Shown here: positions 17,997 to 27,695 of the stretch, in pieces
Numbering within the stretch: the first letter of the stretch is position 1
Layout of the letters: each line of letters opens with the position of its first letter
Assembly (NCBI GenBank): GCA_029212505.1
Contig: JARGOS010000003.1
Coordinates: forward strand, 1-64,000
Source of the DNA: Legionellaceae bacterium
Lineage (GTDB): Bacteria; Pseudomonadota; Gammaproteobacteria; Legionellales; Legionellaceae
Length of the DNA stretch: 64,000 bases
Direction of reading: 5' to 3'
Notes under the pieces: model-generated
Database searches by the model: none
What the model was told of the DNA's origin: nothing
The model's input: only the letters and a program-made list of their open reading frames with translations
Made by a program: the position numbers and the translations under genes

Positions 17997-18826
17997 GATT
18001 TAACTCCACGAGGTCGGCGGTAGATAAGCATAAGCAGAAGCAAAAGCACGGTTAAGCAAATGCTGGTGGCGGCACCCGCAGGCCAGTTTTCTTCAACAAG
18101 AAATTGATTTTGAATTAAATTTCCAATAAGTATGGAGCGTGCCCCACCCAGAACATTGGGAATATAAAAAAGCGTCATGGCGGGCAAAAATACGAGTAAA
18201 GCGCCCGATACAATACCGCGTGTGGTGTTGGGTAAAAAAACACGGGAAAAAAGTGTCCAGCGATGGGCGCCTAAATCTTCTGCTGCTTCAAAAAGCCTAA
18301 AATCAAAATGTTCCATATTACTAAACAAGGGGAGCACCATAAAAGGAAATAACGTATAAATTAAGCCACAGATAACCGCAAAATTCGTATAAAGCAACGG
18401 TAGCGGCGCGTGAATCATATGCAGGTTCAGTAGCAGGGTGTTTAATACACCGTTAAATTTTAAAATAGCGACCAGTGCATAAGTTCGAACCAATGAACTG
18501 GTCCAAAATGGAATAATAATCAAGAGCAATAAAAGCGATTGGTGCTTTGAGCGTACCATAAAATAACTGAACGGATAGGCAATCAGTAGGCAGGCGACTG
18601 TGGTGATGAACGCCATCATCAACGATCGAAGCATGACATGCCCCAGCAGCGGCGAAAAAAGTGCTTTATAATGCGCGAGTGTGAGCGGCAGTGTGATTAA
18701 ATGGGTGGCATCTCGCGAGAAAAAACTGGCCATAAAAACTAAGCCAAGCGGGATGAAACCGAACAAAAAAAGCCAGGCATACACCGCATAAAGCGGTAGA
18801 TTTGTTGTTTTTATTTTAGTTTTCAT
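17993..18826 (-). CDS. potB: Spermidine/putrescine ABC transporter permease PotB
   Basis: This is a polyamine permease with about six membrane segments and the coupling loop EAAEDLGAHRWTLFSRVFLP. The frame is open further upstream to 18955, but the ATG at 18826 gives a natural N-terminus (MKTKIKTTNLPLYAVYAW, then a membrane segment) and overlaps the potA stop by 11 bases. The product is then 277 residues, as expected for the family. Confidence 0.92.
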   Translation of the reverse strand: MKTKIKTTNLPLYAVYAWLFLFGFIPLGLVFMASFFSRDATHLITLPLTLAHYKALFSPLLGHVMLRSLMMAFITTVACLLIAYPFSYFMVRSKHQSLLLLLIIIPFWTSSLVRTYALVAILKFNGVLNTLLLNLHMIHAPLPLLYTNFAVICGLIYTLFPFMVLPLFSNMEHFDFRLFEAAEDLGAHRWTLFSRVFLPNTTRGIVSGALLVFLPAMTLFYIPNVLGGARSILIGNLIQNQFLVEENWPAGAATSICLTVLLLLLMLIYRRPRGVKS

Positions 18827-19910
18827 AAGGCAGCAAGACTTCCCAACCGGTATACCATTGAACCCATACTTTTTCGTCAATTTCATAATCAAGATCATCA
18901 TCATCTTCATCAAAAAATTCAGATGCATTGATAATTTTTCCTGAGGGAAGTGCAACGGTCAGATCAACCGTGGATCCTTTATAGATAATATCAACGATGG
19001 TTCCTGGGATCATTTCATCCGAAGACGTGACTTCATCGAGGTGCCACACGCGAATATCTTCAGGTCGAATCATCAAATGCAAGTGTTCACCCAAGCTGTG
19101 ATTGCCCGTGTTTTTGCAACGAAGTTTTTGTGATTCAACGATGACGTATAATTCTGTATCGTCCAAGGCTTCCACTTCAACATCAAACATATTGGCTTCG
19201 CCAATAAATTTAGCAACGTAAAGATTATTGGGGTTTTCGTAGACTTCGCGAGGTGTACCAATTTGTTCAATATGACCATGATTAAAAACAGCAATACGAT
19301 CGGACATCGAGAGCGCTTCTTCTTGGTCGTGTGTGACCAAGACAAAGGTGATGCCCAGAGATTTTTGTAATTGCTTAAGCTCATATTGCATGGTTTTTCG
19401 TAATCGATAATCAAGTGCACTCAGTGATTCATCGAGCAGTAATACTTTGGGACGATTAATAATGGCACGTGCAATGGCCACGCGCTGTTGTTGCCCACCA
19501 CTGAGTTGTTTGGTTGCTCGATGTTCAAACGATCCGAGTTGAACACGTGCTAGGGCTTCGTGTACCCGTGTTTTAATTTCATCTTCAGGCGTTTTTTTAC
19601 AGCGTAAGGCAAACGCAACGTTTTCGAATACACTCAGATGAGGAAAAAGCGCGTAGCTCTGAAAAACGGTATGCACATCGCGTTGTTGTGGTGTTAATTG
19701 ATTAACACAGGTGCCGTGAATGTAAATATCACCTGAACAGGCGGTTTCGAAGCCGGAAATCAGGCGTAACAGCGTTGTTTTTCCACAGCCCGATGGTCCA
19801 AGTAAGGTTAAAAATTCCCCTGGATAAATCGATAAAGAGACATCATGAAGAATTTGGGTTTCTCCATAGGATTTTGAGAGATGTTTAATCTCAATAACGG
19901 ATGTTTGCAT
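18816..19910 (-). CDS. potA: Spermidine/putrescine ABC transporter ATPase
   Basis: PotA energises polyamine import. The nucleotide-binding domain has Walker A GPSGCGKTT, the signature LSGGQQQR, Walker B VLLLDE and the switch histidine VTHDQEE. The C-terminal TOBE region is regulatory. An acidic stretch (FFDEDDDDLDYEID) near the end is unusual. The ATG at 19910 gives a conventional N-terminus; an in-frame TTG seven codons upstream has no better ribosome site. It is the first gene of potABCD and divergent from the LRR gene at 20059. Confidence 0.95.
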   Translation of the reverse strand: MQTSVIEIKHLSKSYGETQILHDVSLSIYPGEFLTLLGPSGCGKTTLLRLISGFETACSGDIYIHGTCVNQLTPQQRDVHTVFQSYALFPHLSVFENVAFALRCKKTPEDEIKTRVHEALARVQLGSFEHRATKQLSGGQQQRVAIARAIINRPKVLLLDESLSALDYRLRKTMQYELKQLQKSLGITFVLVTHDQEEALSMSDRIAVFNHGHIEQIGTPREVYENPNNLYVAKFIGEANMFDVEVEALDDTELYVIVESQKLRCKNTGNHSLGEHLHLMIRPEDIRVWHLDEVTSSDEMIPGTIVDIIYKGSTVDLTVALPSGKIINASEFFDEDDDDLDYEIDEKVWVQWYTGWEVLLPYEN

Positions 19911-20058
19911 AGGAAGGCTGGAGGAGATCAAGAAAGGCCAAATTATGAAGGTTTGCTACAAACATGTCTAGCGATTTCAGATAATGTGTTAAATATAATA
20001 GCAGTTTTCTTCAGCGCAGCTATACTTAAATTATGATTTGTTTTAAAACTATTAGTTT

Positions 20059-22425
20059 ATGAATGTACCTGATGGGTTTTATTACCGCGAAACCCAAAGT
20101 TCAATTGAGTACCGTCGGACACCTACAGGTGCTTTAGAAATTAAAGAGCTTATTGCAGGCAACGCCTGCTGGATTCCCGCAACATTGCCACGCATCCAAA
20201 AGCCAAAAAGCCTTGTGCTTGCAGACTGGACAGCAAAAACATGGAGCCATGACAAGATTGAACGTGTCATCAAATCACTGGCTTATTTAATGAATCAAGG
20301 GTTTTCACTTTATCTGTGGCGTGATGGTCATGTTTTTTCTATGACACGACAAGATTTATCAAAACTAAGCAGCCCCCATGTTCGATACGAGATGAGGCTC
20401 GCGGCTGCTGATGTTGTGCGTGATGTTGCTGTAAAAGAACAAAAGCTGAGTTTCGATCAAGTGCACGTGATGGATGATTATTGGTTAGATTGTATTTTAA
20501 GTAATAACGACGTGCCTGGACCTCGCGTGTTACGCGTAAGCGATGCAACTAAGCTCAGTGACGAGGCGTTGGATGATGTGATTGAGGTCTTAACCAAGGC
20601 AACACCTCCACTCACGCTCATGCTACATGATGAGTTTTCACTTAAATCCAACGAAAAAGCTCATCAACTTAAGCAAAAGCAAACGTTGGCGCACATTGAT
20701 TACGAGGTTTCATATCATAAAGCCGATGCTTTTCGCCTATCCATCGAGGATATGCTTGAAGCTGTTACGCTTGATGGCATGCCAAAGCTTGAGGTACTCA
20801 GTTTATCTAAAAAGAAACTTCCAAAAGAACATCTTGAAACACTCATCGAGGCTTGCCCTGATCTACAATCATTGAACTTAAGTGATTTTACAAATCTCGA
20901 TCAAGATATTTTATTTGAATACGGTTTGCGCAAGCTGAGAGAGCTTAATTTATCATATAGTAATATTTCACCGACGAATCTCATCCATTTTCTAAACTGT
21001 GCACGCAAGCTTCATGCATTGAACTTATCCTGGTGTAGCACGTTTATCAAGCCTTTCAATATTAAAATAAATCATCTCAGAAACCTTGGAAACCTTAGAA
21101 CGCTGAATCTGTTAGGCAGTCAGATTTCATTGGATAACTTGCATGCATTGTTGGCTTCGGCAAAGCACCTTCGTACACTAAATTTAGGTTTCTGTGAAAA
21201 TATTCGCAGTCCTCTTGATATTGATTGGGCGTGTTTTCGTGGGCTGAGTTCACTGGATATATCAGAGCTCGATCTGAGTCTTGAGGATTTGAATGCATGG
21301 TTTGCAGCAACGCCTCAATTGCATACATTAAATATAAGAGGATGTTACAATCTGGATGAATGCTTCCAATTTGAACCAATGAGTCTCGACGCCTTACGTT
21401 GCCTGGATTTGTCATCGACGGATCTTGTCATTGAGGATTTAAGCGAATTTTTACTCGCTGCACCCAAACTTCATACACTTATGTTGAGTGCATGCACGTG
21501 GCTTGATGATGAACTGGAATGGGAGGCGGGCAGCCTTCCTTATCTTAGAACACTGGATGTCAAGGGCAGTAGCATTTCAAAGCAAAATATAAATATATTT
21601 TTAGCCGCAGCCCCTCATCTTGATCAAGCTTCTAAAAATAGCTTGATGGTACTGCTTCAGCGACAAGAAGAAAATACACCGAGTACGCCTTTACCCGCGC
21701 CTGAGCAATTAGTGCTAACCAACCCAACACACGATTCAAAACAACAGCAAGATTTTAAACCCACGGCGCCAGATGAAGTGTTTGAGTTTAAAGGCACAAA
21801 CCAGACTAAAAATCAGGGCATGATCATAGAAAAACTGTCTCAGTATTTAACGCAGAAAAATCAACATTTAGCTGTTATTCCTAAAATCCAAGATGGTATG
21901 TGTAATGCCTTGTCACATTATTTTTTAGATCTTGAACAAGCATCTTGGGATGAATTTGTAAATTTAGCTCAGAAATGGAATGGCGGCGAAGAAATATCAG
22001 GGGCATTAAGTAGCCATTTTGAAGCACTATATACCTACGTTCAAGAGTATCAAATGCATCAGCAAGCCATCAAGTACTACCTTGGGGATGAATTAAAGGC
22101 TTATTTAGATACTAAGCGCCCTTGTATTTTACTCAACCCCTGGCATGCAATCGCGCTTAAGCCAACCCACCAAGGCACATGGCAGGTGTATGATCCAAAT
22201 TATGTGATTGGCTGGCAAGAAATAAGCCAAAACGAGCTGCTTGAAACACTTCATACGGCAATCGGAAGCATTGTATCGGTGGAAGGCGATAGAGCAACAT
22301 ATGCGCTGGGTATCCATCATCCCGATGAGTTTATGGAGCATGGCGGGCTTTTGGCCTTGTGTGGTTGTGTTAATGCAGAAGCCATGCTTGCCGAATTACC
22401 GCAAGATTATACCTATTCTGATTGA
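20059..22425 (+). CDS. LRR protein with C-terminal YopT/C58-like cysteine protease signature
   Basis: The 788-residue protein has an unrecognised N-terminal region (1-240), a leucine-rich-repeat block at about 240-540 (units such as LRELNLSYSNISPTNLIHFL) and a C-terminal domain at about 590-780. The latter carries DGMCNALSHYF (C615), NPWHAIALK (H696) and VYDPNY (D712), the order and local motifs of the C58 (YopT/AvrPphB) proteases. The 16-residue His-Asp gap equals that of YopT. C58 enzymes are translocated into host cells and cut host proteins; that this one does so is inference. The next gene starts 4 bp after its stop. Confidence 0.78.
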   Translation: MNVPDGFYYRETQSSIEYRRTPTGALEIKELIAGNACWIPATLPRIQKPKSLVLADWTAKTWSHDKIERVIKSLAYLMNQGFSLYLWRDGHVFSMTRQDLSKLSSPHVRYEMRLAAADVVRDVAVKEQKLSFDQVHVMDDYWLDCILSNNDVPGPRVLRVSDATKLSDEALDDVIEVLTKATPPLTLMLHDEFSLKSNEKAHQLKQKQTLAHIDYEVSYHKADAFRLSIEDMLEAVTLDGMPKLEVLSLSKKKLPKEHLETLIEACPDLQSLNLSDFTNLDQDILFEYGLRKLRELNLSYSNISPTNLIHFLNCARKLHALNLSWCSTFIKPFNIKINHLRNLGNLRTLNLLGSQISLDNLHALLASAKHLRTLNLGFCENIRSPLDIDWACFRGLSSLDISELDLSLEDLNAWFAATPQLHTLNIRGCYNLDECFQFEPMSLDALRCLDLSSTDLVIEDLSEFLLAAPKLHTLMLSACTWLDDELEWEAGSLPYLRTLDVKGSSISKQNINIFLAAAPHLDQASKNSLMVLLQRQEENTPSTPLPAPEQLVLTNPTHDSKQQQDFKPTAPDEVFEFKGTNQTKNQGMIIEKLSQYLTQKNQHLAVIPKIQDGMCNALSHYFLDLEQASWDEFVNLAQKWNGGEEISGALSSHFEALYTYVQEYQMHQQAIKYYLGDELKAYLDTKRPCILLNPWHAIALKPTHQGTWQVYDPNYVIGWQEISQNELLETLHTAIGSIVSVEGDRATYALGIHHPDEFMEHGGLLALCGCVNAEAMLAELPQDYTYSD

Positions 22426-22429
22426 AGCT

Positions 22430-25400
22430 ATGCATAGGAATGCATCCGAACGATTGATAAAAAGTATGGATGCATTAACGCCGATGCAGCAGGGTGAATG
22501 CATTACTCAATTGGAGCAGCAAGCGCAACCTGTCGCACGTGATACATCGCTTGTGGAGGACATCCGGGCATCAGAAAGCAAACATCGTTATACAAAAGCA
22601 CTCAAAACTTGGGATAAAACGGCAGAATATACATCCAATATTACATCTTACGCGCATGATTGCCTAAAAAAAACATATTCTAAGCGCCTGATTGAGTTAA
22701 GCAGCACACAGCACCTGGATACCTTGCGCTTGCATTTGGAGCAGCAGGCCGTGAGCACAAGCCGCTCTGTGTTTTATATTGACAAGCCGGATGATTTGAT
22801 TTGTTCAGCACCGTGGATGAAAAAAAATGCAGACGGTACCGGTGAGTTATGCAAAGGCCCGGGTGGGCCACTCTATGATTTTTTACAAGCACATAAAGAC
22901 AAAGCACCGCTGATACTGGTTAATTATGAACAATTTGATGCAGATGATATGGTGCGATTTAATGGGTTTTTAGATAAAGAACCTCATGCCGACGGCACGG
23001 CTTTGCCGAAAGATACGATGATCATCGGGCTGATGAATAAAAATAAGCCGGGTTGTTATCAAGGTTCAGATTTTTACTCTCGTTTTAATCGAACAGAGCA
23101 ATGCCCTTTAACGCCTGAGCACTTGGATGAGGTTGCACCGTCACGCTGCGTTGATATTGCCACGCTAGCAGACGGTGAGCGTGCAATCATCAACCTTTAT
23201 CATGCCCCAGATTGGGAAGAGCGTCTTTTGGGACGCTGGGTCTTGGATGGTGATACGTTAAGTTTTCATGAAGGTGCGCTGATACAGGCTATGCAAACAG
23301 GGCAACCGATTGAAATTCGACAGGGGATGTGGGGCGATCCTGTATTTGAACGATTTTGGCAGCAAATCTTATCAGGAAATATACGGCATGCGGGGCGTCA
23401 GGTTCATATCCCTAACCATGTGCATATCATACGACCCGAGACCGAAGATTATACCTGGGATAAACGCGATACGATTTTAGAAATCAACGATGATGTTGTG
23501 CATCCAGGCGCGCGCGTGCTCAACCCTTCAAGCTTAGGTGATCTTTTTGGGCGCTATGAGGTGCAAGGCGATAAGTTAATCAAACAGCCGGGGTGGATTG
23601 AAGCCTGTTCATTCGAGCCATCCGCTCATGGTGCAAGCGTTTTGCATGTCACGGTGACGCGTACGCTGACCGATGATGCTTGGGCGATGTTATTAGATGC
23701 ATGCACCGAGCGGGGTGTACCATTAAGCCTTCATGTAGCCTCGGGGGTCGTGCTTCCTGAAGCTTTGGGTTATTCATCTAAAACACGGGGTGAACCACGC
23801 AAGCTTCAGCTGCCAGTTATAGGAGACGCTTGCTTAGCCAGCACCGATATCGATACCACGGTTGCGATGTTGACCCAAGATGCGGAGCAGGCGTATCACG
23901 TGATTGATATTTCTGAATGCACCTCGGCTGATTTGCTGGTTCGCTTAGACGGCAAGCTTAACCAAGCAAGCCTTAAGTTTGAATTTAGCCAATCAGAACG
24001 TGCTGTACTCACAGGGTTAGCGCACAATCAAAACATGATCTTAAAAGGGCGTTTCTCCCCTGAGTTACTGGATGCTTTGGCGCCGCTGTTACTGGAACGT
24101 CAACAAACGCCTGGGGCAGGCCAGCTTGTGCTCGTGACGGATGATGCAGCGGCCGTAAGTTCTCTTGCGCCTACTTATGCGCACGCCGTCAAGCCAGAAG
24201 ATAAACTTGCGTGTTTAGATTTAAATCAAGCAACACACGAAGCACTTGCGCCTTATCTTGAAAAAGAACCGCTATGTCAGTTGCAAGCACGATGCATGTA
24301 TTTGAAATCTCATCCCACCGCAACAAATACTCAGGATGCATGGCTTGGGATGATGCATTTGTCCAGTCATACAGATGACGAAATAGGCCGCTTGGACAGA
24401 ACGCAGAGTGAGGAGCAAAGCGCAGCGTTCATCACGGCACGCAAGAACGCTATTAACGCAGTTCTCGCATGTTCACCGTATGTTTTTTTGACGGGATTGT
24501 CGGGGGTCGGAAAATCGACGTTTGTGGAAACAGAGCTATGCGATTCTAATAGCGATACGTTATATCTAACAGAGCATCGCATCCAAGCTTGGGCATCAGA
24601 TACATCGAGCAAACGAAAAATTCTGTTTCTTGATGAGGCGAATTTAAGCACGCGTCAATGGAGTGAGTTCGAAGGATTATTTAATACACCACCAAGTATG
24701 TTGATTGATGGGGTGGTTCATCGCTTAGATGAACATCACAAGGTTGTGTTTGCCGGTAATCCTGTGAGCTACGGTGATGAGCGCACGTTAGCGCCATTCT
24801 TTCAACGTCACGGCAATGCTGTATTGTTTAATCCATTACCACCGGCGGTGATGTATGAAAAAATTCTCAAGCCTATTATTTTGGAAGAATCGGTCACCGA
24901 CCGTATTTTAGATGTGTATGATTTTATTTGTTCATGTTCAAAAACCGATGTGTTAATTTCACCACGAGAATTACACATGATGGCGTTACTGACGCAAACG
25001 CGCGCTCAAAACTATCCTGAACAAAGCCTCGACGATATTGTTGAACATTTTACGTATACGTTAGCAAAAAACCTGGTCCCTCAAAAAAATCGCGAGCAAT
25101 TTGATGAGCGCTTCAAGCCCCAAAATTCGCTTGTGATGCTGCCAAAAGTAACCCATGCATCTCGTGCGTTTTTTACCACACCATCCCGTCATGCTTTAAT
25201 TCAGCAACTCCATGATTTGATGGACTTACGTGCGTGGCGCCAAACATCAGGCTCGAGTTTGAACACGCAGCAAAAAAGCGGGGGGCTCGGTGGCATCATT
25301 ATCGAAGGTGCCCCGGGTATTGGTAAAAGTGAGTTGGTGATTCATGAGTTAATCTCCCGTGGATACACAGAAGAACATGATTTTACAAACCCAAGCACCG

Positions 25401-26455
25401 CAGAGGATCCGTTTTATCGTATGCCGGTGAGTATGCCTTTACAGGAAAAAGAAGCTTTATTAATTAAAGCGTTTGATGAAGGTGCGGTGGTGATAATTGA
25501 TGAAATGAATAGCTCGCCGATGATGGAGCGTTTATTGAATGATTTACTGATGGGCAAAAATCCACGCGCCATCGAAGGCCGTGTGGCGAAGCCTGGTTTT
25601 ATGGTGATAGGAACTCAAAATCCTGTTTCTATGGCGGGCCGACGCGTTGCCAGCACAGCTTTGCAAAGGCGGATGATGACCACCGAATTACCTGAATATC
25701 ACCCGGATGAAATTAAAACAATTCTTCTGGCCAAAGGTGTTCCAAACCAAGAAGCTGAGGGGATGGTGGAGGCTTACGAAAGCAATCGTGCGTATGCTAT
25801 CAAAAATAACCTGTCGCCTGTGCCTAATTTTCGTCATGTGATTGATCTGGCAGAGCATTATTTAAAAAGTAAAGCAGAGCAGCGTCTGACCCCGTTACAG
25901 CAATTAGACTGTGCGATTAAGCGGACTTATTCTGGCGAGGAATATGATGAACTTCGAGAAAAAGCAACGCGTGCATATCACGTTCTTGAAGCGCTGATGG
26001 ATCATCGTGGTGAACACGATCCTGTTGAGCGTGATCAGATCAACGCATATGTGCGCGCTTTGGTTGTGGCTATCGATAATCCAACCGTTGACCATGTGCA
26101 AGCATTGGAAGCGCTGAGCCTTGAAGCACTTCATCAATCATCATCACTTGATTGGCAGGCTGCCGGGATTGCTTTGATGATTTTAAGTGCTGCAATGTTT
26201 ACTGCAGGTATTGTGATCACGGTTGCCACCGTTGGACTTGCGACACCTGTGGGTGTCGGGCTTGCCGTTGCTGGTGCAAGTTTGTTCGCGATATCCGCAG
26301 GCTCTGTCTATTCTGTCTATGATAAACACCATCACGATCAACACCAGACGCACTCAAAAGAAGATCTGCGTTTATTTACTCAAGCTGTAAAAACACAAGT
26401 AAAAACAGAAGACACAACGCCAGAGGTGAAGCCACCGCCCGGTACATCTCAATAA
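22430..26455 (+). CDS. Giant protein with two AAA+ ATPase modules and C-terminal membrane hairpin
   Basis: The 1341-residue product has an unrecognised N-terminal 650 residues and then two AAA+ modules of the AAA_5/MoxR-dynein-midasin kind. Module 1 has Walker A GLSGVGKST (about residue 688) and Walker B LFLDEAN (about 733). Module 2 has Walker A GAPGIGKS (about 960), Walker B VIIDEMN (about 1023) and a sensor-like GTQNPVSMAGRR. Near 1246-1290 two hydrophobic helices form a hairpin. The frame is open upstream to 22241, but the ATG at 22430, 4 bp after the LRR-protease stop, is the sensible start. Two tandem modules in one chain are unusual in bacteria. The function is unknown. Confidence 0.8.
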   Translation: MHRNASERLIKSMDALTPMQQGECITQLEQQAQPVARDTSLVEDIRASESKHRYTKALKTWDKTAEYTSNITSYAHDCLKKTYSKRLIELSSTQHLDTLRLHLEQQAVSTSRSVFYIDKPDDLICSAPWMKKNADGTGELCKGPGGPLYDFLQAHKDKAPLILVNYEQFDADDMVRFNGFLDKEPHADGTALPKDTMIIGLMNKNKPGCYQGSDFYSRFNRTEQCPLTPEHLDEVAPSRCVDIATLADGERAIINLYHAPDWEERLLGRWVLDGDTLSFHEGALIQAMQTGQPIEIRQGMWGDPVFERFWQQILSGNIRHAGRQVHIPNHVHIIRPETEDYTWDKRDTILEINDDVVHPGARVLNPSSLGDLFGRYEVQGDKLIKQPGWIEACSFEPSAHGASVLHVTVTRTLTDDAWAMLLDACTERGVPLSLHVASGVVLPEALGYSSKTRGEPRKLQLPVIGDACLASTDIDTTVAMLTQDAEQAYHVIDISECTSADLLVRLDGKLNQASLKFEFSQSERAVLTGLAHNQNMILKGRFSPELLDALAPLLLERQQTPGAGQLVLVTDDAAAVSSLAPTYAHAVKPEDKLACLDLNQATHEALAPYLEKEPLCQLQARCMYLKSHPTATNTQDAWLGMMHLSSHTDDEIGRLDRTQSEEQSAAFITARKNAINAVLACSPYVFLTGLSGVGKSTFVETELCDSNSDTLYLTEHRIQAWASDTSSKRKILFLDEANLSTRQWSEFEGLFNTPPSMLIDGVVHRLDEHHKVVFAGNPVSYGDERTLAPFFQRHGNAVLFNPLPPAVMYEKILKPIILEESVTDRILDVYDFICSCSKTDVLISPRELHMMALLTQTRAQNYPEQSLDDIVEHFTYTLAKNLVPQKNREQFDERFKPQNSLVMLPKVTHASRAFFTTPSRHALIQQLHDLMDLRAWRQTSGSSLNTQQKSGGLGGIIIEGAPGIGKSELVIHELISRGYTEEHDFTNPSTAEDPFYRMPVSMPLQEKEALLIKAFDEGAVVIIDEMNSSPMMERLLNDLLMGKNPRAIEGRVAKPGFMVIGTQNPVSMAGRRVASTALQRRMMTTELPEYHPDEIKTILLAKGVPNQEAEGMVEAYESNRAYAIKNNLSPVPNFRHVIDLAEHYLKSKAEQRLTPLQQLDCAIKRTYSGEEYDELREKATRAYHVLEALMDHRGEHDPVERDQINAYVRALVVAIDNPTVDHVQALEALSLEALHQSSSLDWQAAGIALMILSAAMFTAGIVITVATVGLATPVGVGLAVAGASLFAISAGSVYSVYDKHHHDQHQTHSKEDLRLFTQAVKTQVKTEDTTPEVKPPPGTSQ

Positions 26456-26537
26456 GTTTTATCTTGTTTCACCTTGTTTTGTGAAAGCTCACCGGTGTAT
26501 GATATTCAGCTTGTTCGATAAGCTAGTTTAAATTTTA

Positions 26538-26801
26538 ATGACGATCACGGATCAACAAACAAAACAAAAAGCGAAATTAATCTGGCGCTGCCGGCGTGGC
26601 ATGCTCGAATTAGATTTAATTTTAACGCGTTTTCTTGAAACGCATTGGGATGCATTAAGCACGGAAGAGCAAGCGGTGTTTGAACGTATGTTGCATTCGC
26701 CCGATCCTGATTTGTACGCGTGGTTTATGGGGTATGAAACGGTTGAAGACAACGACTTTAAACACATGGTCACCCTTATCCAACGTTACGGTACGCCTTA
26801 A
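26538..26801 (+). CDS. sdhE: FAD assembly factor SdhE (CptB)
   Basis: This is an 87-residue protein of the SdhE family, which promotes covalent flavin attachment to succinate dehydrogenase. The hallmark RGMLELD motif is at about residues 20-26, and the EEQAVFERML and WFMG segments match the family. Length is typical. The following ygfX-like gene overlaps its 3' end, as in many gammaproteobacteria. Confidence 0.95.
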   Translation: MTITDQQTKQKAKLIWRCRRGMLELDLILTRFLETHWDALSTEEQAVFERMLHSPDPDLYAWFMGYETVEDNDFKHMVTLIQRYGTP

Positions 26802-27243
26802 GCCCTCGCGCAATTATGTGTATCTTCTGGTGTTGGTGCATGCTTGTGCTGTGATTGCATTATTTCAAACAGCCTGTCCACCAGGCTTAATTGTAACACT
26901 TGCTTTTGCATTAGCGGCTCATGGCTCTTATTTGTGGCGACGAAAAACGCCGGGTTCATGCTGCTCTCAGCTGATGTATGCCCAAGAGCGTTGGTGGGTG
27001 TTAGATGACAGTACAGGTGAGTTGGTCGCGTATGCCGAAGCCCAAATTTATTACGATTTTGGTTGGTTGATGTGGATTGTATTTAAACAAGAAGCGTCGC
27101 TTTTTACAAAAAAACGCCAGCGAGATGTGCTTGTGTTTCACGATCAAATGAATCCAGATGAACACCGCTTGCTTCGGCTTATTTTACGTGTTCACGACGC
27201 ATCTCATAAAAATTCAAACAAGCAGAAGAGTAAAAAAACATGA
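26734..27243 (+). CDS. YgfX/CptA-like inner membrane protein
   Basis: YgfX is the membrane partner encoded beside sdhE in gammaproteobacteria. The protein begins with a basic stretch (VRLKPSRN), then two hydrophobic helices ([16 protein letters not shown] and [17 protein letters not shown]) and a soluble C-terminal domain with conserved-looking WWVLDD. The start is uncertain: the ATG at 26734 overlaps sdhE by 68 bases, and the conserved part begins near 26790. It overlaps trmL by 4 bases (ATGA), so sdhE-ygfX-trmL is one operon. Confidence 0.78.
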   Translation: MKRLKTTTLNTWSPLSNVTVRLKPSRNYVYLLVLVHACAVIALFQTACPPGLIVTLAFALAAHGSYLWRRKTPGSCCSQLMYAQERWWVLDDSTGELVAYAEAQIYYDFGWLMWIVFKQEASLFTKKRQRDVLVFHDQMNPDEHRLLRLILRVHDASHKNSNKQKSKKT

Positions 27244-27695
27244 TACATGTCGCATTATATCAACCCGAAATACCGCCCAATACCGGCAATGTCATTCGAT
27301 TGTGTGCCAACACAGGAGCCGAGCTTCATTTGATTCATCCATTAGGTTTTGCACTGGATGATAAGCGTATGCGACGCGCGGGGCTTGATTACCACGAATG
27401 GGCCGCAGTACGCCAGTATGCAAATGCAGAAGACTTTTTTGAGCAAAACAAAGCCCGACGAATTATTGCGTGTACGACTAAAACACAAACCAATCACAGT
27501 GATTTTGAATACAAGTCAGGTGATATCTTGTTATTTGGGCCTGAAACACGTGGGTTACCGGCCGATATTTTGAGTCAGCATGATAAAGTACGCATTCCGA
27601 TGCGCGCAGAAAGCCGGAGCTTAAATTTATCCAATGCCGTCGCCATTATTTTATTTGAAGCCTTGCGACAACTGGATTATGGTTCGTTAGTTTAA
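27240..27695 (+). CDS. trmL: tRNA (cytidine/uridine-34-2'-O)-methyltransferase TrmL
   Basis: TrmL methylates the ribose of the wobble base of tRNA-Leu isoacceptors. The 151-residue protein is a SPOUT methyltransferase. [18 protein letters not shown] lies at the start, and the trefoil-knot SAM-binding signatures FGPETRGLP and [11 protein letters not shown] lie at the end. Its 3' end overlaps the 3' end of the convergent hipA by 9 bases. Confidence 0.96.
   Translation: MIHVALYQPEIPPNTGNVIRLCANTGAELHLIHPLGFALDDKRMRRAGLDYHEWAAVRQYANAEDFFEQNKARRIIACTTKTQTNHSDFEYKSGDILLFGPETRGLPADILSQHDKVRIPMRAESRSLNLSNAVAIILFEALRQLDYGSLV

Noticed and set aside
18826..18955. Extended N-terminus of PotB
   Set aside because: The extra 43 residues lie wholly inside potA in another frame and are methionine/lysine-rich; the ATG at 18826 gives the family N-terminus.
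22241..22429. N-terminal extension of the double-AAA+ protein
   Set aside because: It overlaps the end of the LRR-protease gene out of frame and lacks a ribosome site; the ATG at 22430 is more natural.
20059..26455. LRR-protease and AAA+ ORFs as one gene split by a frameshift
   Set aside because: The first ORF ends after a complete C58-like domain and the second has its own ATG 4 bp later; a simple operon explains this better, though a fused ortholog would reopen the question.
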